A stretch of 64,000 bases of DNA. Origin: Kitasatospora sp. MAA4. GTDB taxonomy: Bacteria > Actinomycetota > Actinomycetes > Streptomycetales > Streptomycetaceae. Numbering within the stretch: position 1 is the stretch's first letter; each line of letters begins with the position of its first letter. Location: assembly GCF_029893355.1 (NCBI RefSeq), contig NZ_JARZAI010000005.1, forward strand, positions 1 through 64,000, given 5' to 3'. Positions 40,566-49,809 of this stretch are shown one piece after another. Made by a program: the position numbers and the translations under genes. A model generated the notes under the pieces. It ran no database searches and had not been told where the DNA came from. It saw only the letters and a list, made by a program, of their open reading frames with translations.

Positions 40566-42638
40566 ATGGCCGGTCATCGCACGATCGTGGGCGCGAGCCC
40601 GGCAGCCCGGCTGGCCGCGGCCGATGCCGGCAGCAGTCTCGCGGTGGTGGCCCGCTGCCATCGGCGGCTGCGCGGCCCCTACACCGGCGTCGACACCGTG
40701 CTGCGGGCCGTACTGCCCGAGGCGGCCCGCCGGTGGCCGGCCCTGGTCGAGCACCACCGGATGGAACTCCTCTACGGGATCCCGGAGTTGGCCGAGCTGG
40801 TCGGTCCCGCGCCGCGGACTCTGGCCGGCGAGTCCTCGTTCCGGGAGCGCACCCGCTTCTTCGGTTCCGGCATGATCCGCTGCATGAGCCAGGGCATCGT
40901 CTCCTTCCTGCTCGACTACGCCCGCCGGGTGCGGTCCTGCGGCGAGGTGGCGCCGTACCTGGTCCTCGACGAGGTGGACCAGGCGGATCCGACCACCCAG
41001 GAGTTGATCGCCCTGCTGGTGCGCCGGGCCGATCCCGCCCACCTGCGGGTGGTGGTCTGCGTCGCGCCGGGCGAGCTGCCCGAGGAGCTGGACCAGGTGC
41101 TGGCCCGCCACACCGAGCGGATCGACGCCGAGGACGGCCCGCACGCGGACGGACTGCCGCGCAGTGCGGCCGAGTTGGTCGAAGCGTACGTCCTCGGCGA
41201 CGGCACCGGCAGCGACCCCGCCGAGCTGCTCGCCTACCAGCAGGCCGACCCCGCGCTGCGGGCTCGGCTGCACGACCGGCGCGCCGACCAGCTGGAGCAG
41301 GCCTCCCCCAGCCGGGGCGTGCGGGTCGGCGCCCTCGCCTACCACCGCGAGCACGGCAGCGACCCCGCGGGCGCCGGCCGCCTCGCCCTGCTGGCGGCCC
41401 AGCGCTACTGCGTGGAGGTCGGCTTCTCGGCGGCGGTGGTCGACCTGGGTCTACGCGGTCGGGCTGTCACGGATCCGAACGTTGACCAGCACGACTTCTG
41501 GGAGTTCACCCATCAGGCCGCGGCCGCCTGCATCCCGCTCAACCGCAACAGCCAGTCGATGGAGCTCTACCTCGACGCCATCCAGCGCTTCACGGACCCC
41601 AAGGTCCACATGATGACCAGCTACTCGATCGCGATGCTGCACACCCGCTTCCTCCAGCCGCGCGACCACGACCTGGCGCTGCGCTGGCAGAACAACGCCG
41701 TGGCCATCGCGAGCATCCTGCCCGATCCGGCCGAGCGGCTCACCTTCAGCGTCTTCCACGACAACGGCCTCGCCCTGGTGGAGATGCACCGGGGCAACCT
41801 GGCCCGCTCGCTGGAGCTGGTCACCTCCTGCCTGGCCCGCCTGGACGCGGAACTGACCGACGAGCAGTGGCGACTGCACCGCTCGCAGCTGCTCTACAAC
41901 CGCGCCCGACTGCTGACGGCCACCGGTCGGCTCGACGAGGCGCGCGCCGACTACTCGACGCTGATCGACCTCGACCCCTACTACACCGACTACCTCTCCG
42001 AGCGGGCCCGGATCCACCGCAGCCAGGGCGACTTCGCGGCCGCCCTCGCCGACTACGACCGCGCGGTGGAACTGGCCCCGCCGTTCCCCGAGCTCTACTA
42101 CAACCGCGGGACGGCCCGACTGGAGACCGGCGACACCGAGGGCGCGCTGGCGGACTACGGCTACGTCCTGGAGATGGAACCCGACGACTCCGACACCCGG
42201 CTCGCCCGCGCCGAACTGCTGCTCGACAGCGAGGAGTTCGACGCCGCCGAGGCCGACGTCGCAGCCGGCCTGGCGCTGCGGCCCGACGAGCCCCGACTGC
42301 TCTGCATGCGCGGCACCATCGCGCTCCAGCGCGGCGCGCTCACCGAGGCGTTCCAGGCGCTCAGTTCGGCCCTCGCCCTCGACCCGGGCTACCCCGCCGC
42401 CCTGCTGAACCGCGCGGTCGTCCACTACGAGCAGAGCCGCTACCGGGCCGCCGTCCAGGACCTCACCGCCACCCTGGAGTTGGTCGGCGACGACCCCGAC
42501 GTCCTGCTCAACCGCGGCATCGCCTACCAGGCGGAGGGCCAACTCGACCTGGCCCTCGCCGACTTCGACCACGCCCTCACCCTGCCGGGCGCCGACGTCG
42601 CCGAGTTGGAGGAACAGCGCGAACGCTGCCGCGTCTAG
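40566..42638 (+). CDS. TPR protein with degenerate STAND-like ATPase domain
   Basis: 690 aa from ATG 40566, 6 bp after the protease gene. The N-terminal 280 residues contain YLVLDEVDQADPTTQELIALL and LRVVVCVAPGELPEEL, like the Walker B and sensor strands of LuxR/STAND ATPases, but I see no Walker A (GxxGxGK). From about residue 400 a long series of TPR units follows (for example DEARADYSTLIDLDPYYTDY, AALADYDRAVELAPPFPELY and GALADYGYVLEMEPDDSDTR). It is probably a scaffold or regulator for maturation, or a sensor. It has no signal peptide. The function is not known. Confidence 0.72.
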   Translation: MAGHRTIVGASPAARLAAADAGSSLAVVARCHRRLRGPYTGVDTVLRAVLPEAARRWPALVEHHRMELLYGIPELAELVGPAPRTLAGESSFRERTRFFGSGMIRCMSQGIVSFLLDYARRVRSCGEVAPYLVLDEVDQADPTTQELIALLVRRADPAHLRVVVCVAPGELPEELDQVLARHTERIDAEDGPHADGLPRSAAELVEAYVLGDGTGSDPAELLAYQQADPALRARLHDRRADQLEQASPSRGVRVGALAYHREHGSDPAGAGRLALLAAQRYCVEVGFSAAVVDLGLRGRAVTDPNVDQHDFWEFTHQAAAACIPLNRNSQSMELYLDAIQRFTDPKVHMMTSYSIAMLHTRFLQPRDHDLALRWQNNAVAIASILPDPAERLTFSVFHDNGLALVEMHRGNLARSLELVTSCLARLDAELTDEQWRLHRSQLLYNRARLLTATGRLDEARADYSTLIDLDPYYTDYLSERARIHRSQGDFAAALADYDRAVELAPPFPELYYNRGTARLETGDTEGALADYGYVLEMEPDDSDTRLARAELLLDSEEFDAAEADVAAGLALRPDEPRLLCMRGTIALQRGALTEAFQALSSALALDPGYPAALLNRAVVHYEQSRYRAAVQDLTATLELVGDDPDVLLNRGIAYQAEGQLDLALADFDHALTLPGADVAELEEQRERCRV

Positions 42639-42647
42639 CCGACCGGA

Positions 42648-42818
42648 CTACCCCCCGGTGCGCAGGGCCTTCATCAGCGTCCTGCAGCACTGGTAGATGT
42701 GGTGGAACCGGTCCCAGTCCTGGCTCCTGTGGGTGTACCGCAGGACCAGGACCGCGGCCAGGACGGACACCGCGATCGCGATCAACAAGGTCCGCGCCTC
42801 CCTGCTCGGCCTGTTCAT
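42648..42818 (-). CDS. Small single-TM protein, 56 aa
   Basis: ATG 42818 is preceded on the minus strand by GAGGGAG. The protein has a basic start (NRPSREAR), one helix LLIAIAVSVLAAVLVLRY and a C-terminal part with Trp/His and a Cys pair (HIYQCCRTLMK). It is tail-to-tail with the TPR gene (9 bp) and divergent from the histidine kinase gene. It might be an immunity or accessory protein of the RiPP locus, but only position supports that. Confidence 0.55.
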   Translation of the reverse strand: MNRPSREARTLLIAIAVSVLAAVLVLRYTHRSQDWDRFHHIYQCCRTLMKALRTGG

Positions 42819-42955
42819 CAGCCGCTCCCTCTCTCGACGTGGCAGAGCACGATCCTGCGGTCCGGGCGCAGGGGCGCACATCGCGGGAAGGCGGGAGGAA
42901 ACGCTCCCCCGATCGGGGGAGGCCGCCGCTGAGCTGCCCGGTCATACTGTCGATC

Positions 42956-44191
42956 ATGATCAGGGGAATCCGGCCGCTGCTGCGCGGCTCCACGTACTCG
43001 GGTGCACTGTTCGCCTACTGCGGCGCGCTGGTGAGCTTTCCGCTGCTGCCCTTCGCCATGCTGCCTGCGCTGCTTCTGCGACAGGCTCCCTACGCGGTCC
43101 AGGCTGTGCTGGCGCTGCTGGTCTGGGCGGCACTGGTCGCCGCGGTCGGGTTCGCCCGCACCACGCGGCGGGTGCTGATCACCTGCGCCCGTCGACTGCT
43201 GAAGGTGCCGCTGCCGGACCCTGCCGCGCCGTCGCCCGCCCTGCCGTCCGCTGCCGGCCGCTGGCGGACGCCGCTGTGGCTGCTGCTGCACGTGGCACTG
43301 GGGTGGACGGGCGGCCTGGCGAGCATGGTGCTGCTCGGCGCGGCCGTTGCCCTGCCGGGCGGGTGGACCTCCGGCGACGCGGGGCTGACGCTGTTCGGCT
43401 GGTCGGTGCAGGTGGAAGGCGGCTGGAGCTGGGTGGCGGCGCTCGGCTGCCTGCTGCTGGCGGTGGCCGTGTGCGTGCTGATAGCGAACGCGCTGCGCTG
43501 GCTGGCGCCCAGGCTGCTGGGGCCGTCGTCGGCCGAACAGCTCGCGCTGGCGGCCGAGCGGGAGCTGCTTCTGGCCGGACGCAACCGGCTGGCCCAGGAG
43601 TTGCACGACTCGATCGGACACACGCTGACGGCGGCCACGATCCAGGCGGCGGTGGCGGGCGAGGTGCTCTCCGCCGACCCGGTGGCGGCACGGGCCGCCC
43701 TGCGCAGCATCGAGGAGTCGACCCGGGCCGCGCTGGAGGATCTGGACTACGTGCTGGGCGTGCTGCGCGAGGAGCAGGCGGGGACGGCACCGACCCGGAC
43801 CCTGGCCGACCTGCCCGAGCTGCTGGACCGCCTGCGGCACGCCGGGGCAGTGGTGGAGCCCGAGCTGTCGGGCGACTTGGCGCAGGTGCAGGGGACGCTC
43901 TCCCGGGCGGCGTACCGGATCGTCCAGGAGGGGCTGACGAACGCGCTGCGGCACGGCGCCGGCGGTCCGATCGAGGTCCGGGTGGCGGTCGCGCCGGACG
44001 GCCTGGAGCTCAGCGTGGTCAACCGGACGGGAGGTGCGGGCCCGGGCGCGGGCGCCTTCCCGACGTCCGGGCACGGCCTGCCCGGACTGGCCGAGCGCGT
44101 GCGGCTGCTGCACGGCGAGATCCAGGCCGGCCCGCACGGACCGCAGCACTGGCGGCTGGCAGTCCGGCTGCCGGTACGGTTGTCGGCGTGA
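42956..44191 (+). CDS. NarL-type sensor histidine kinase
   Basis: 411 aa from ATG 42956. A CATACT box ends 7 bases upstream and no ribosome site is visible, so it may be leaderless. Four membrane helices occupy residues 15-185, then HisKA_3 with RNRLAQELHDSIGHTLTAA (phospho-His in ELHD) and an HATPase domain with RIVQEGLTNALRHG and GHGLPGLAERVRLLHG. The sensor part is membrane-embedded with no large outside domain. It is coupled to its response regulator by GTGA. Confidence 0.92.
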   Translation: MIRGIRPLLRGSTYSGALFAYCGALVSFPLLPFAMLPALLLRQAPYAVQAVLALLVWAALVAAVGFARTTRRVLITCARRLLKVPLPDPAAPSPALPSAAGRWRTPLWLLLHVALGWTGGLASMVLLGAAVALPGGWTSGDAGLTLFGWSVQVEGGWSWVAALGCLLLAVAVCVLIANALRWLAPRLLGPSSAEQLALAAERELLLAGRNRLAQELHDSIGHTLTAATIQAAVAGEVLSADPVAARAALRSIEESTRAALEDLDYVLGVLREEQAGTAPTRTLADLPELLDRLRHAGAVVEPELSGDLAQVQGTLSRAAYRIVQEGLTNALRHGAGGPIEVRVAVAPDGLELSVVNRTGGAGPGAGAFPTSGHGLPGLAERVRLLHGEIQAGPHGPQHWRLAVRLPVRLSA

Positions 44192-44874
44192 CCGGCCCCG
44201 ACACCTCCGCAGCCGTCACCCTCCTGATCGCGGACGACGACGAGGTGACCCGCAGCGGTCTGCGCACGCTTCTCGCGGCGCAGCCGGGGATCACGGTGAT
44301 CGGGGAGGCAGCCGACGGCGTCGAGGCGGTCGAGCAGGCGCGGCAGCTGCGGCCCGACGTGGTCCTGATGGACGTCCGGATGCCGCGTCGCAACGGGATC
44401 GAGGCCACCCGGCACCTGCTGGCCGAGGCGACCGGGCCGGCCGACGCGCCGAAGGTCATCGTCATCACCACCTTCGAGAACGACGACTACGTCACCGCCG
44501 CGCTCAGCGCCGGGGCCAGCGGGTTCGTCCTCAAGCGGCTCCCGGTCCGGCAGATCGCGGAGGCGGTGCGGGTGGTGGCGGCGGGAGAGGCGATCCTCTT
44601 CCCGGCCGCCCTGCGCCGCATGGTCGCCGCCCGCCCGCTGACCACCGCCGAGGCGCTCCCGAGGGCGGCGCTGACCGGGCGGGAGGAGGAGGTACTGCGG
44701 TCGATGGCCACCGGCCTGTCCAACCCGGAGATCGCGGAGTCCCTCAGGGTGAGCCTGGAGACGGTGAAGACGCACGTCGGCAACGTCCTGACCAAACTCG
44801 GCGCGCAGAACCGGACCCACGCAGTGGTGATCGCCTACGAGTCCGGCCTGGTCGTACCGGGCTTCGCCGGCTGA
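44188..44874 (+). CDS. NarL/FixJ-family response regulator
   Basis: 228 aa from GTG 44188 (overlaps the kinase stop). The receiver has TLLIADDDEVTRSGL, phospho-Asp in DVVLMDVRMPRRNG and Lys in GFVLKRLP. The LuxR-type HTH is LTGREEEVLRSMATGLSNPE, then SLETVKTHVGNVLTKLGAQN. Together with the kinase it forms a complete two-component pair. The target is unknown; the neighbouring RiPP genes and the WXG operon are candidates. Confidence 0.94.
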   Translation: MTGPDTSAAVTLLIADDDEVTRSGLRTLLAAQPGITVIGEAADGVEAVEQARQLRPDVVLMDVRMPRRNGIEATRHLLAEATGPADAPKVIVITTFENDDYVTAALSAGASGFVLKRLPVRQIAEAVRVVAAGEAILFPAALRRMVAARPLTTAEALPRAALTGREEEVLRSMATGLSNPEIAESLRVSLETVKTHVGNVLTKLGAQNRTHAVVIAYESGLVVPGFAG

Positions 44875-44883
44875 CAGGCGAGA

Positions 44884-45288
44884 TCAGCCGCCGCACAGGT
44901 CCGATCCCGCGAACATGCCCGCGTTCATGCGGTGCATGTAGCTGACGTCCGCCCAGCCGGGTGCGACGCCGCCGACCATGGCGACGACCCACAGCAGCAC
45001 GGCTGCCGGCACTGCTCCGCGGCGCGGTCGTACGGCGCGCCACGGGCGGCGCGCGGCGATCCAGAGCAGCGGCAGCAGGCCGGCCAGCACCCAGGCGGTC
45101 GCGAGCCAGGTGTACGTCGTGAGACCTTGCGGGAGCGCGATCGGGGTGCAGTGGATGTTCCGTGCGTAGTCCGGCCGGTGTGCTTCGTAGGTGAAATGCG
45201 CGAGCAGCCCGATGCCCAGGCCGGCCAGGCTGAGCCCCGCCGAGGTGAGGACGGCCGACGCGGCGTGGCGTGACGTGGGAATCGACAT
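44884..45288 (-). CDS. Small membrane protein downstream of the WXG100/amidase genes
   Basis: 134 aa from ATG 45288. Three hydrophobic segments: AVLTSAGLSLAGLGIGLLAH, TYTWLATAWVLAGLLPLLWI and AAVLLWVVAMVGGVAPGWAD. The first loop has one Cys (NIHCTPI) and the C-terminus another (GSDLCGG). It begins 21 bases after the amidase gene on the same strand, so it is probably the third gene of that operon. It could be an immunity-like partner of the amidase; the sequence alone does not show this. Confidence 0.7.
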   Translation of the reverse strand: MSIPTSRHAASAVLTSAGLSLAGLGIGLLAHFTYEAHRPDYARNIHCTPIALPQGLTTYTWLATAWVLAGLLPLLWIAARRPWRAVRPRRGAVPAAVLLWVVAMVGGVAPGWADVSYMHRMNAGMFAGSDLCGG

Positions 45289-45309
45289 GGTCTCTACTTC
45301 TTCTCTACT

Positions 45310-46620
45310 TCACCAGTTGGGTTGGACGCGGACGACGACGACGTTCTGCTGACCCTCCTCCTGGAGCTCCGACGGCAGGCGCGTGTTGAGGCTGGCGTTG
45401 AGGTAGCTGTTGGTGTGCTGGGTGTAGTGGATGTCGCCGTCAGGGGTGATCGACGTGATGATGCACGCGTGGTGGATGTCCCCGACGGCGGCGTTGGGGC
45501 CCGGACCTGCCTGCTGAAGGAAGATGATGTCACCCGGGCGGGCCTGGGAGATCGGCACGGTGGTGCTGCCGTTGTTGAGCAGGAAGTCGTGCAGGCCCCC
45601 CGCGAGCGCCCAGCTCCTGGTGTGGCTCTTGTCGTGCGCGTCGATCCAGTTGGTGACCGGACCTCCCCAGCTGCCGAGTTGGGCGCCCTTGAACCAGTTG
45701 TTGTCGCCGAACGAGCCGTCGCCGTCGTTCTTGTAGGCGAGCCCGGCCGCGTGCAGCGCGTCGGAGGTGAAGTTGGTGCAGTTGTTGTCGAAGGTGTCGA
45801 GGCCGGTGTTGTCCCAGTTGTCCATCGCCCACTGGATGAACTTCGAGCGGTCGAACTTGCCGTCCGTGCCGATGAGCTGCTGCTGGACGCTGGTGGGGAT
45901 GCCGTCGAGGTGGGCGAGCGAGGCCGGGACGGCGAGTTGGAGCTGCTGCTGCTGGTCCGGGGTGAGGCTGTTCCACCAGGCGGCGACGAGGGTGGGGTCG
46001 GTGCCGGCCGGGGGGACGGTGCCTGCGATCAGGCTCACTTCGAGCGGTGACGCGTCCTTCTGGACGTTGTCGAGGGCGGTGCTCGGATCCGTGACGTTGA
46101 CCTGGCCGGCCAGCCGGTTCAGGGCCGCGGCCGCCGTGGTGTCCGCCTTGTTCGCGTCGGCGAGGGCCTGCTGGATCAGCCAGGAGGTCTGGCTGACCTG
46201 CTGGTTGATCTGCTGGCGGTCGCTGGGGTCCAGCAGGTTGTGGGCGTGCGGCATCGTCAGCGTCGTACTGGTGACCGTGCCGTCCGCCGCGACGGCCATG
46301 CCGTTCTGGTCGGCGTAGGACAGCGCCGAGCCGAGCGAGCGCTGGGCGAGTTCGAAGGCCTCGGCCGCGCCGTCCAGCACCGCGACCACGCCGCGCATCT
46401 CGTCGTACGCCGCCTCCAGCGCGTCCGCCTGGGCCGTCATCTTCGCCTGGGCGAGGTTGCCGGCGTTGCTGGACCAGACGGGGGCGATCTTCTGGGTGGC
46501 CTGGTGGCGCAGCTCGGTGGAGGCCTCCCAGCAGTGCTTGGCCATTGCGGCCCAGTCGTTGGCGGCGGTGGACCAGAGGCCGGGCTGGGCGTTCTTGAGT
46601 TGGTCGAGCGTGATTGCCAT
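45310..46620 (-). CDS. WXG-like protein with C-terminal amidase (Amidase_6/NlpC-like) domain
   Basis: 436 aa from ATG 46620, one base after the WXG100-like gene stop. Residues 1-150 are helical with W residues (GLWSTAANDWAAMAKHCWEA) like WXG100/LXG modules. The C-terminal 170 residues have the putative amidase domain: DTFDNNCTNFTSDALHAAGL (catalytic Cys), ARPGDIIFLQ and HHACIITSITPDGDIHYTQH (His). It is likely a type VII (ESX)-secreted peptidoglycan hydrolase or toxin. No signal peptide is present, in keeping with that route. Confidence 0.82.
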   Translation of the reverse strand: MAITLDQLKNAQPGLWSTAANDWAAMAKHCWEASTELRHQATQKIAPVWSSNAGNLAQAKMTAQADALEAAYDEMRGVVAVLDGAAEAFELAQRSLGSALSYADQNGMAVAADGTVTSTTLTMPHAHNLLDPSDRQQINQQVSQTSWLIQQALADANKADTTAAAALNRLAGQVNVTDPSTALDNVQKDASPLEVSLIAGTVPPAGTDPTLVAAWWNSLTPDQQQQLQLAVPASLAHLDGIPTSVQQQLIGTDGKFDRSKFIQWAMDNWDNTGLDTFDNNCTNFTSDALHAAGLAYKNDGDGSFGDNNWFKGAQLGSWGGPVTNWIDAHDKSHTRSWALAGGLHDFLLNNGSTTVPISQARPGDIIFLQQAGPGPNAAVGDIHHACIITSITPDGDIHYTQHTNSYLNASLNTRLPSELQEEGQQNVVVVRVQPNW

Positions 46621-46621
46621 G

Positions 46622-46984
<363 letters not shown>

Positions 46985-47043
46985 GCTTCCCCCTGAAGTC
47001 AGTCGGCCAGCAAAAGCAAACGATCATCGTAGTGGACGAGGGA

Positions 47044-48330
47044 TCAAACCGCCTGGTTCCGCTGACCCTTGGACAGCGCTGCGCCGCGATGCCTGAGGTT
47101 GACGGCCGAAGCCCTGGCCAGTGCCACGGGGTTCAGGAAGCGCAGCGGACCGATCAGGCGGGATGCGAACAGATGCATGTGCCGCGCCACCGACTCGTCG
47201 CGCGCCGCCGCCGAGAACATCAGCCGCTCCACGGGATTGAACGGACGGGCCTTCGCGAAGTCGGCGCCCAGGTACTGGTGACCGCTCAACTCGCGCCGGT
47301 GCCTGCGTGCGTAGACCGCGAGCGACCGGTCAAGGTCACCCTGGCCGGTCGCGCTCGAGCCGACCGCCTCTGCCAACCACCGCGCGGACTGCAGAGCCCA
47401 CCCGCAGCCCACTCCCCACAGCGGGTCGCCGGTCAGGGCGGCGTCGCCGATGAACGCGACGCCGGGTGCGGTCGGCCTGCGGCTGTGCAGCGGGTAGTTG
47501 ACCGTGCCGGTGATCTTCGAGACGCGCTCGGCGGAGTCGATGGGCGGTGCCTCGGGCAGAGCACGCACGAAGTCGAGGAAGCTGCCCTCCAGATCCTCCC
47601 GGAAGGCCGGCAGCCGCTTCTTGTCCGGGAGCACCGCGAGGACCGTCACCCCGCCGTCGTTGGGGAACGCGTACGCCATGTCGGGCTCCAGGAACCAGGT
47701 CTGACCGACCCCGCCGGACAGCGGAAGGTTGCGGAACTGCGCGAGATAGCCGAACCGTGCGTTCTCGTACAGCCGAGCAGGCACCCCGGCGAACTTCGCC
47801 ACCGCCGAGTCCTTGCCATCGGCTCCGACCACCAGGCGGGCCCGGATCTCACGCTCGCCCTGTGCCGTCGACACGCGTACCCCCGTGGTTCGCCCGGCCT
47901 CCCGGACCAGCCCGATCACCGGGTGCCCGAGGAGCAGATCGACGCCGGGGGTCTGCGCCGCACGGGACCTGATCAACGGGTCGAGGGTGCTGCGCCGGAC
48001 GTTGTACGCGTACGGCAGCTCAGGGCCCCCCGGCGCCGCCCTCGGCTCTATCCATCCCCAGCGGGTGTACCAGCGGGCCTCGCTGCGGACGGCTCCCGCC
48101 TTCTCCAGCGCGGGGACGAGGCCGAGTTCGTCCAGCACCGGGTAGGCGCTGGCCTGGAGGGAGTGGGTGCAGAGCGCCTTGTACGCCTCGGGGTCCGAGC
48201 GTCGTTCCAGCAGTGCGACGCGGACACCGCGTCGAGCGAGCAGGATCGCCGCGGCGCTGCCGGCGAGGCCGGCTCCGCTGATGACGACGTCGTAGTCGTA
48301 GTCGTATCCCGCGCTCTCGGACTCGGTCAT
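47044..48330 (-). CDS. FAD-dependent oxidoreductase (geranylgeranyl-reductase/halogenase-like)
   Basis: 428 aa from ATG 48330 behind CGGAGCG; an in-frame start at 48387 is less likely. N-terminal GxGxxG in DVVISGAGLAGSAAAILLAR, then ALLERR for FAD ribose, LVVGADGKDSAVAKFAG, and the second FAD motif GVAFIGDAALTGDPLWGVGC. This is the GR2-type fold of p-hydroxybenzoate-hydroxylase-like monooxygenases, reductases and flavin halogenases; no halogenase WxWxIP motif is seen. The substrate is unknown. It is monocistronic. Confidence 0.87.
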   Translation of the reverse strand: MTESESAGYDYDYDVVISGAGLAGSAAAILLARRGVRVALLERRSDPEAYKALCTHSLQASAYPVLDELGLVPALEKAGAVRSEARWYTRWGWIEPRAAPGGPELPYAYNVRRSTLDPLIRSRAAQTPGVDLLLGHPVIGLVREAGRTTGVRVSTAQGEREIRARLVVGADGKDSAVAKFAGVPARLYENARFGYLAQFRNLPLSGGVGQTWFLEPDMAYAFPNDGGVTVLAVLPDKKRLPAFREDLEGSFLDFVRALPEAPPIDSAERVSKITGTVNYPLHSRRPTAPGVAFIGDAALTGDPLWGVGCGWALQSARWLAEAVGSSATGQGDLDRSLAVYARRHRRELSGHQYLGADFAKARPFNPVERLMFSAAARDESVARHMHLFASRLIGPLRFLNPVALARASAVNLRHRGAALSKGQRNQAV

Positions 48331-48435
48331 GCGCTGATCGCTCCGTTCGTGGGAGTGGTGCTCTTGCACAACTGGTCCCAGGAACATGAGCAGTTGTCAA
48401 GAGTTCTGGACCCGCTCACCTCCTCGACGCCAGTG

Positions 48436-48768
48436 CTAACGGCTCTCGTGCCGGTCCGCCGAGGACGGCGGCGGCGGTCGGCGAATCGCAACCCGCCCGG
48501 ACTCGAGGTCGATCCGGCGATCGAGCGTCGCGCCCACCCCCTCGTCGTCGCGCAGCACCAGTCGACGCTCCTTCTCCTCCGCCACGTGCCGTTGGGCCGG
48601 GGAGAGAAGGGTCTGAATCTCGTTGATCACGCTGATCATCGACGCCGCGCCGGTTTCGGACTCACGTTTGCGCCAGTAGATCCAGCCGCGCCGCTCCATC
48701 CACAGCAGGGACCGATCGGCGAGGAACAACGTCGGCACGGCTGCGGCCGCTACGAGGAATATGTTCAT
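48436..48768 (-). CDS. Small membrane-anchored protein, DUF6191-like
   Basis: 110 aa from ATG 48768. One N-terminal TM (NIFLVAAAAVPTLFLADRSL), a Trp/Arg-rich region, then the conserved part SVINEIQTLLSPAQRHVAEE, LVLRDDEGVGA and RIDLESGRVAIRRP. This pattern matches a small actinobacterial family I know as DUF6191; the function is unknown. It lies alone between the flavoprotein and MerR genes, all on the minus strand. Confidence 0.65.
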   Translation of the reverse strand: MNIFLVAAAAVPTLFLADRSLLWMERRGWIYWRKRESETGAASMISVINEIQTLLSPAQRHVAEEKERRLVLRDDEGVGATLDRRIDLESGRVAIRRPPPPSSADRHESR

Positions 48769-48872
48769 CTACTTGGCAACGCGACACCCGGCACCAGCGT
48801 GCCCAGCTACCGGCCGAACCAGCGACCCCGAACCTGCGACCCCGGACCACCGCCGGGGACGCCCGGCCACCG

Positions 48873-49691
48873 CTAGCCGTTGGAGCGGAAGATCGGCCAG
48901 CCGACCTCGGTGACCCAGTCGTGCTCGTCGGCCGCGTCGAGGGGGCTGCGCAGGTAGAACTCGCGCAGCGGGCCGTCGACGCCGATCTCGTGGCGTGCGG
49001 CGTAGGTGCCCAGGTCACCGTAGGTGAGGTCGATGGTCTGCAGGGGTCCGCGGTGGACCGCGACCGCGAGTTCGGCGCCGGGCACGAGCACCGCGCCGAT
49101 CCGGCCGACCGGTCGCGCATCGCCGTCGACCGGGACGAACACCAGCGCCTCACCGCGCTCGTCCGTGAGCAGCTCGCTCGCGAACAGACCGCCCATCGGC
49201 CCGGCGCGGCGCAGTCCCCGGGCCGCGACGAAGCCGTGCAGCTCGCCGAGGGCGCCCTGCCACCAGCTCACGACGTCCTGCCGGTCGACGACCTCGCGGA
49301 TGCCGATCGCCGGCTGCTCGCGGACCGTGCGGTACTCGATGGTCGACCCCTGCGCCGGCCGGGACAGTAGCTCGCGCAGCGACTCGACGGCGCTCTGGGC
49401 CTGCGCGAGCCGGTCCTCCAGCCGCGCGAGATGCGCGCTGATCAGCTCGTTGCGGGTGCTCACGTCCTCTGCGGCGAGCACGGCCCTCACGTCCGGGACG
49501 GGCATGTCCAGGTTGCGCAGGCGCAGGATCACCTGGGCGGTGGGCACCTGGTCCAGGGAGTAGTACCGGTAGCCCGTGACCGGATCGACGTCGGCCGGCG
49601 CGAGCAGTCCGACGTCGTGGTAGTGCCTCAACGTCTTGACGCTCAGATGGGTCACGCGGGAGAACCCGCCGACCGTCAGGCCTGTGTGCAT
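48873..49691 (-). CDS. MerR-family regulator with GyrI-like effector domain
   Basis: 272 aa from ATG 49691. N-terminal MerR HTH (GLTVGGFSRVTHLSVKTLRH and GYRYYSLDQVPTAQVILRLR), an antiparallel coiled-coil dimer helix (STRNELISAHLARLEDRLAQ) and a C-terminal GyrI/BmrR-like ligand domain from about residue 120. A MerR-type promoter (19-bp spacer) ends 6 bases before the ATG, so the mRNA is probably leaderless and autoregulated. The divergent SnoaL-like gene has a matching promoter and is the likely target. Confidence 0.92.
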   Translation of the reverse strand: MHTGLTVGGFSRVTHLSVKTLRHYHDVGLLAPADVDPVTGYRYYSLDQVPTAQVILRLRNLDMPVPDVRAVLAAEDVSTRNELISAHLARLEDRLAQAQSAVESLRELLSRPAQGSTIEYRTVREQPAIGIREVVDRQDVVSWWQGALGELHGFVAARGLRRAGPMGGLFASELLTDERGEALVFVPVDGDARPVGRIGAVLVPGAELAVAVHRGPLQTIDLTYGDLGTYAARHEIGVDGPLREFYLRSPLDAADEHDWVTEVGWPIFRSNG

Positions 49692-49697
49692 GGCGCC

Positions 49698-49728
49698 AGT
49701 ATCAACCCTCCCCCTGCCGGAGGGTCCA
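49698..49728 (-). promoter_or_regulatory. MerR-type promoter for the merR gene
   Basis: On the minus strand: TGGACC (49723-49728), 19-bp spacer with an ACCCTCC/GGAGGGT dyad, and GATACT (49698-49703). The overlong 19-bp spacer with central dyad is the MerR signature. Confidence 0.75.
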
Positions 49729-49743
49729 GCGCACAACCCCTGG

Positions 49744-49774
49744 TTGACCCTCCCGTGGTGGGAGCGCCCAACGT
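49744..49774 (+). promoter_or_regulatory. Second MerR-type promoter, for the SnoaL-like gene
   Basis: TTGACC (49744-49749), 19-bp spacer holding a CTCCC/GGGAG dyad, then CAACGT (49769-49774). It shares the CCCTCC-type half-site with the merR promoter 20-50 bp away, implying that the same regulator acts on both. Confidence 0.65.
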
Positions 49775-49809
49775 GTCCGGTACGCACCACACCGGAAGGA
49801 ACTCCCCTC

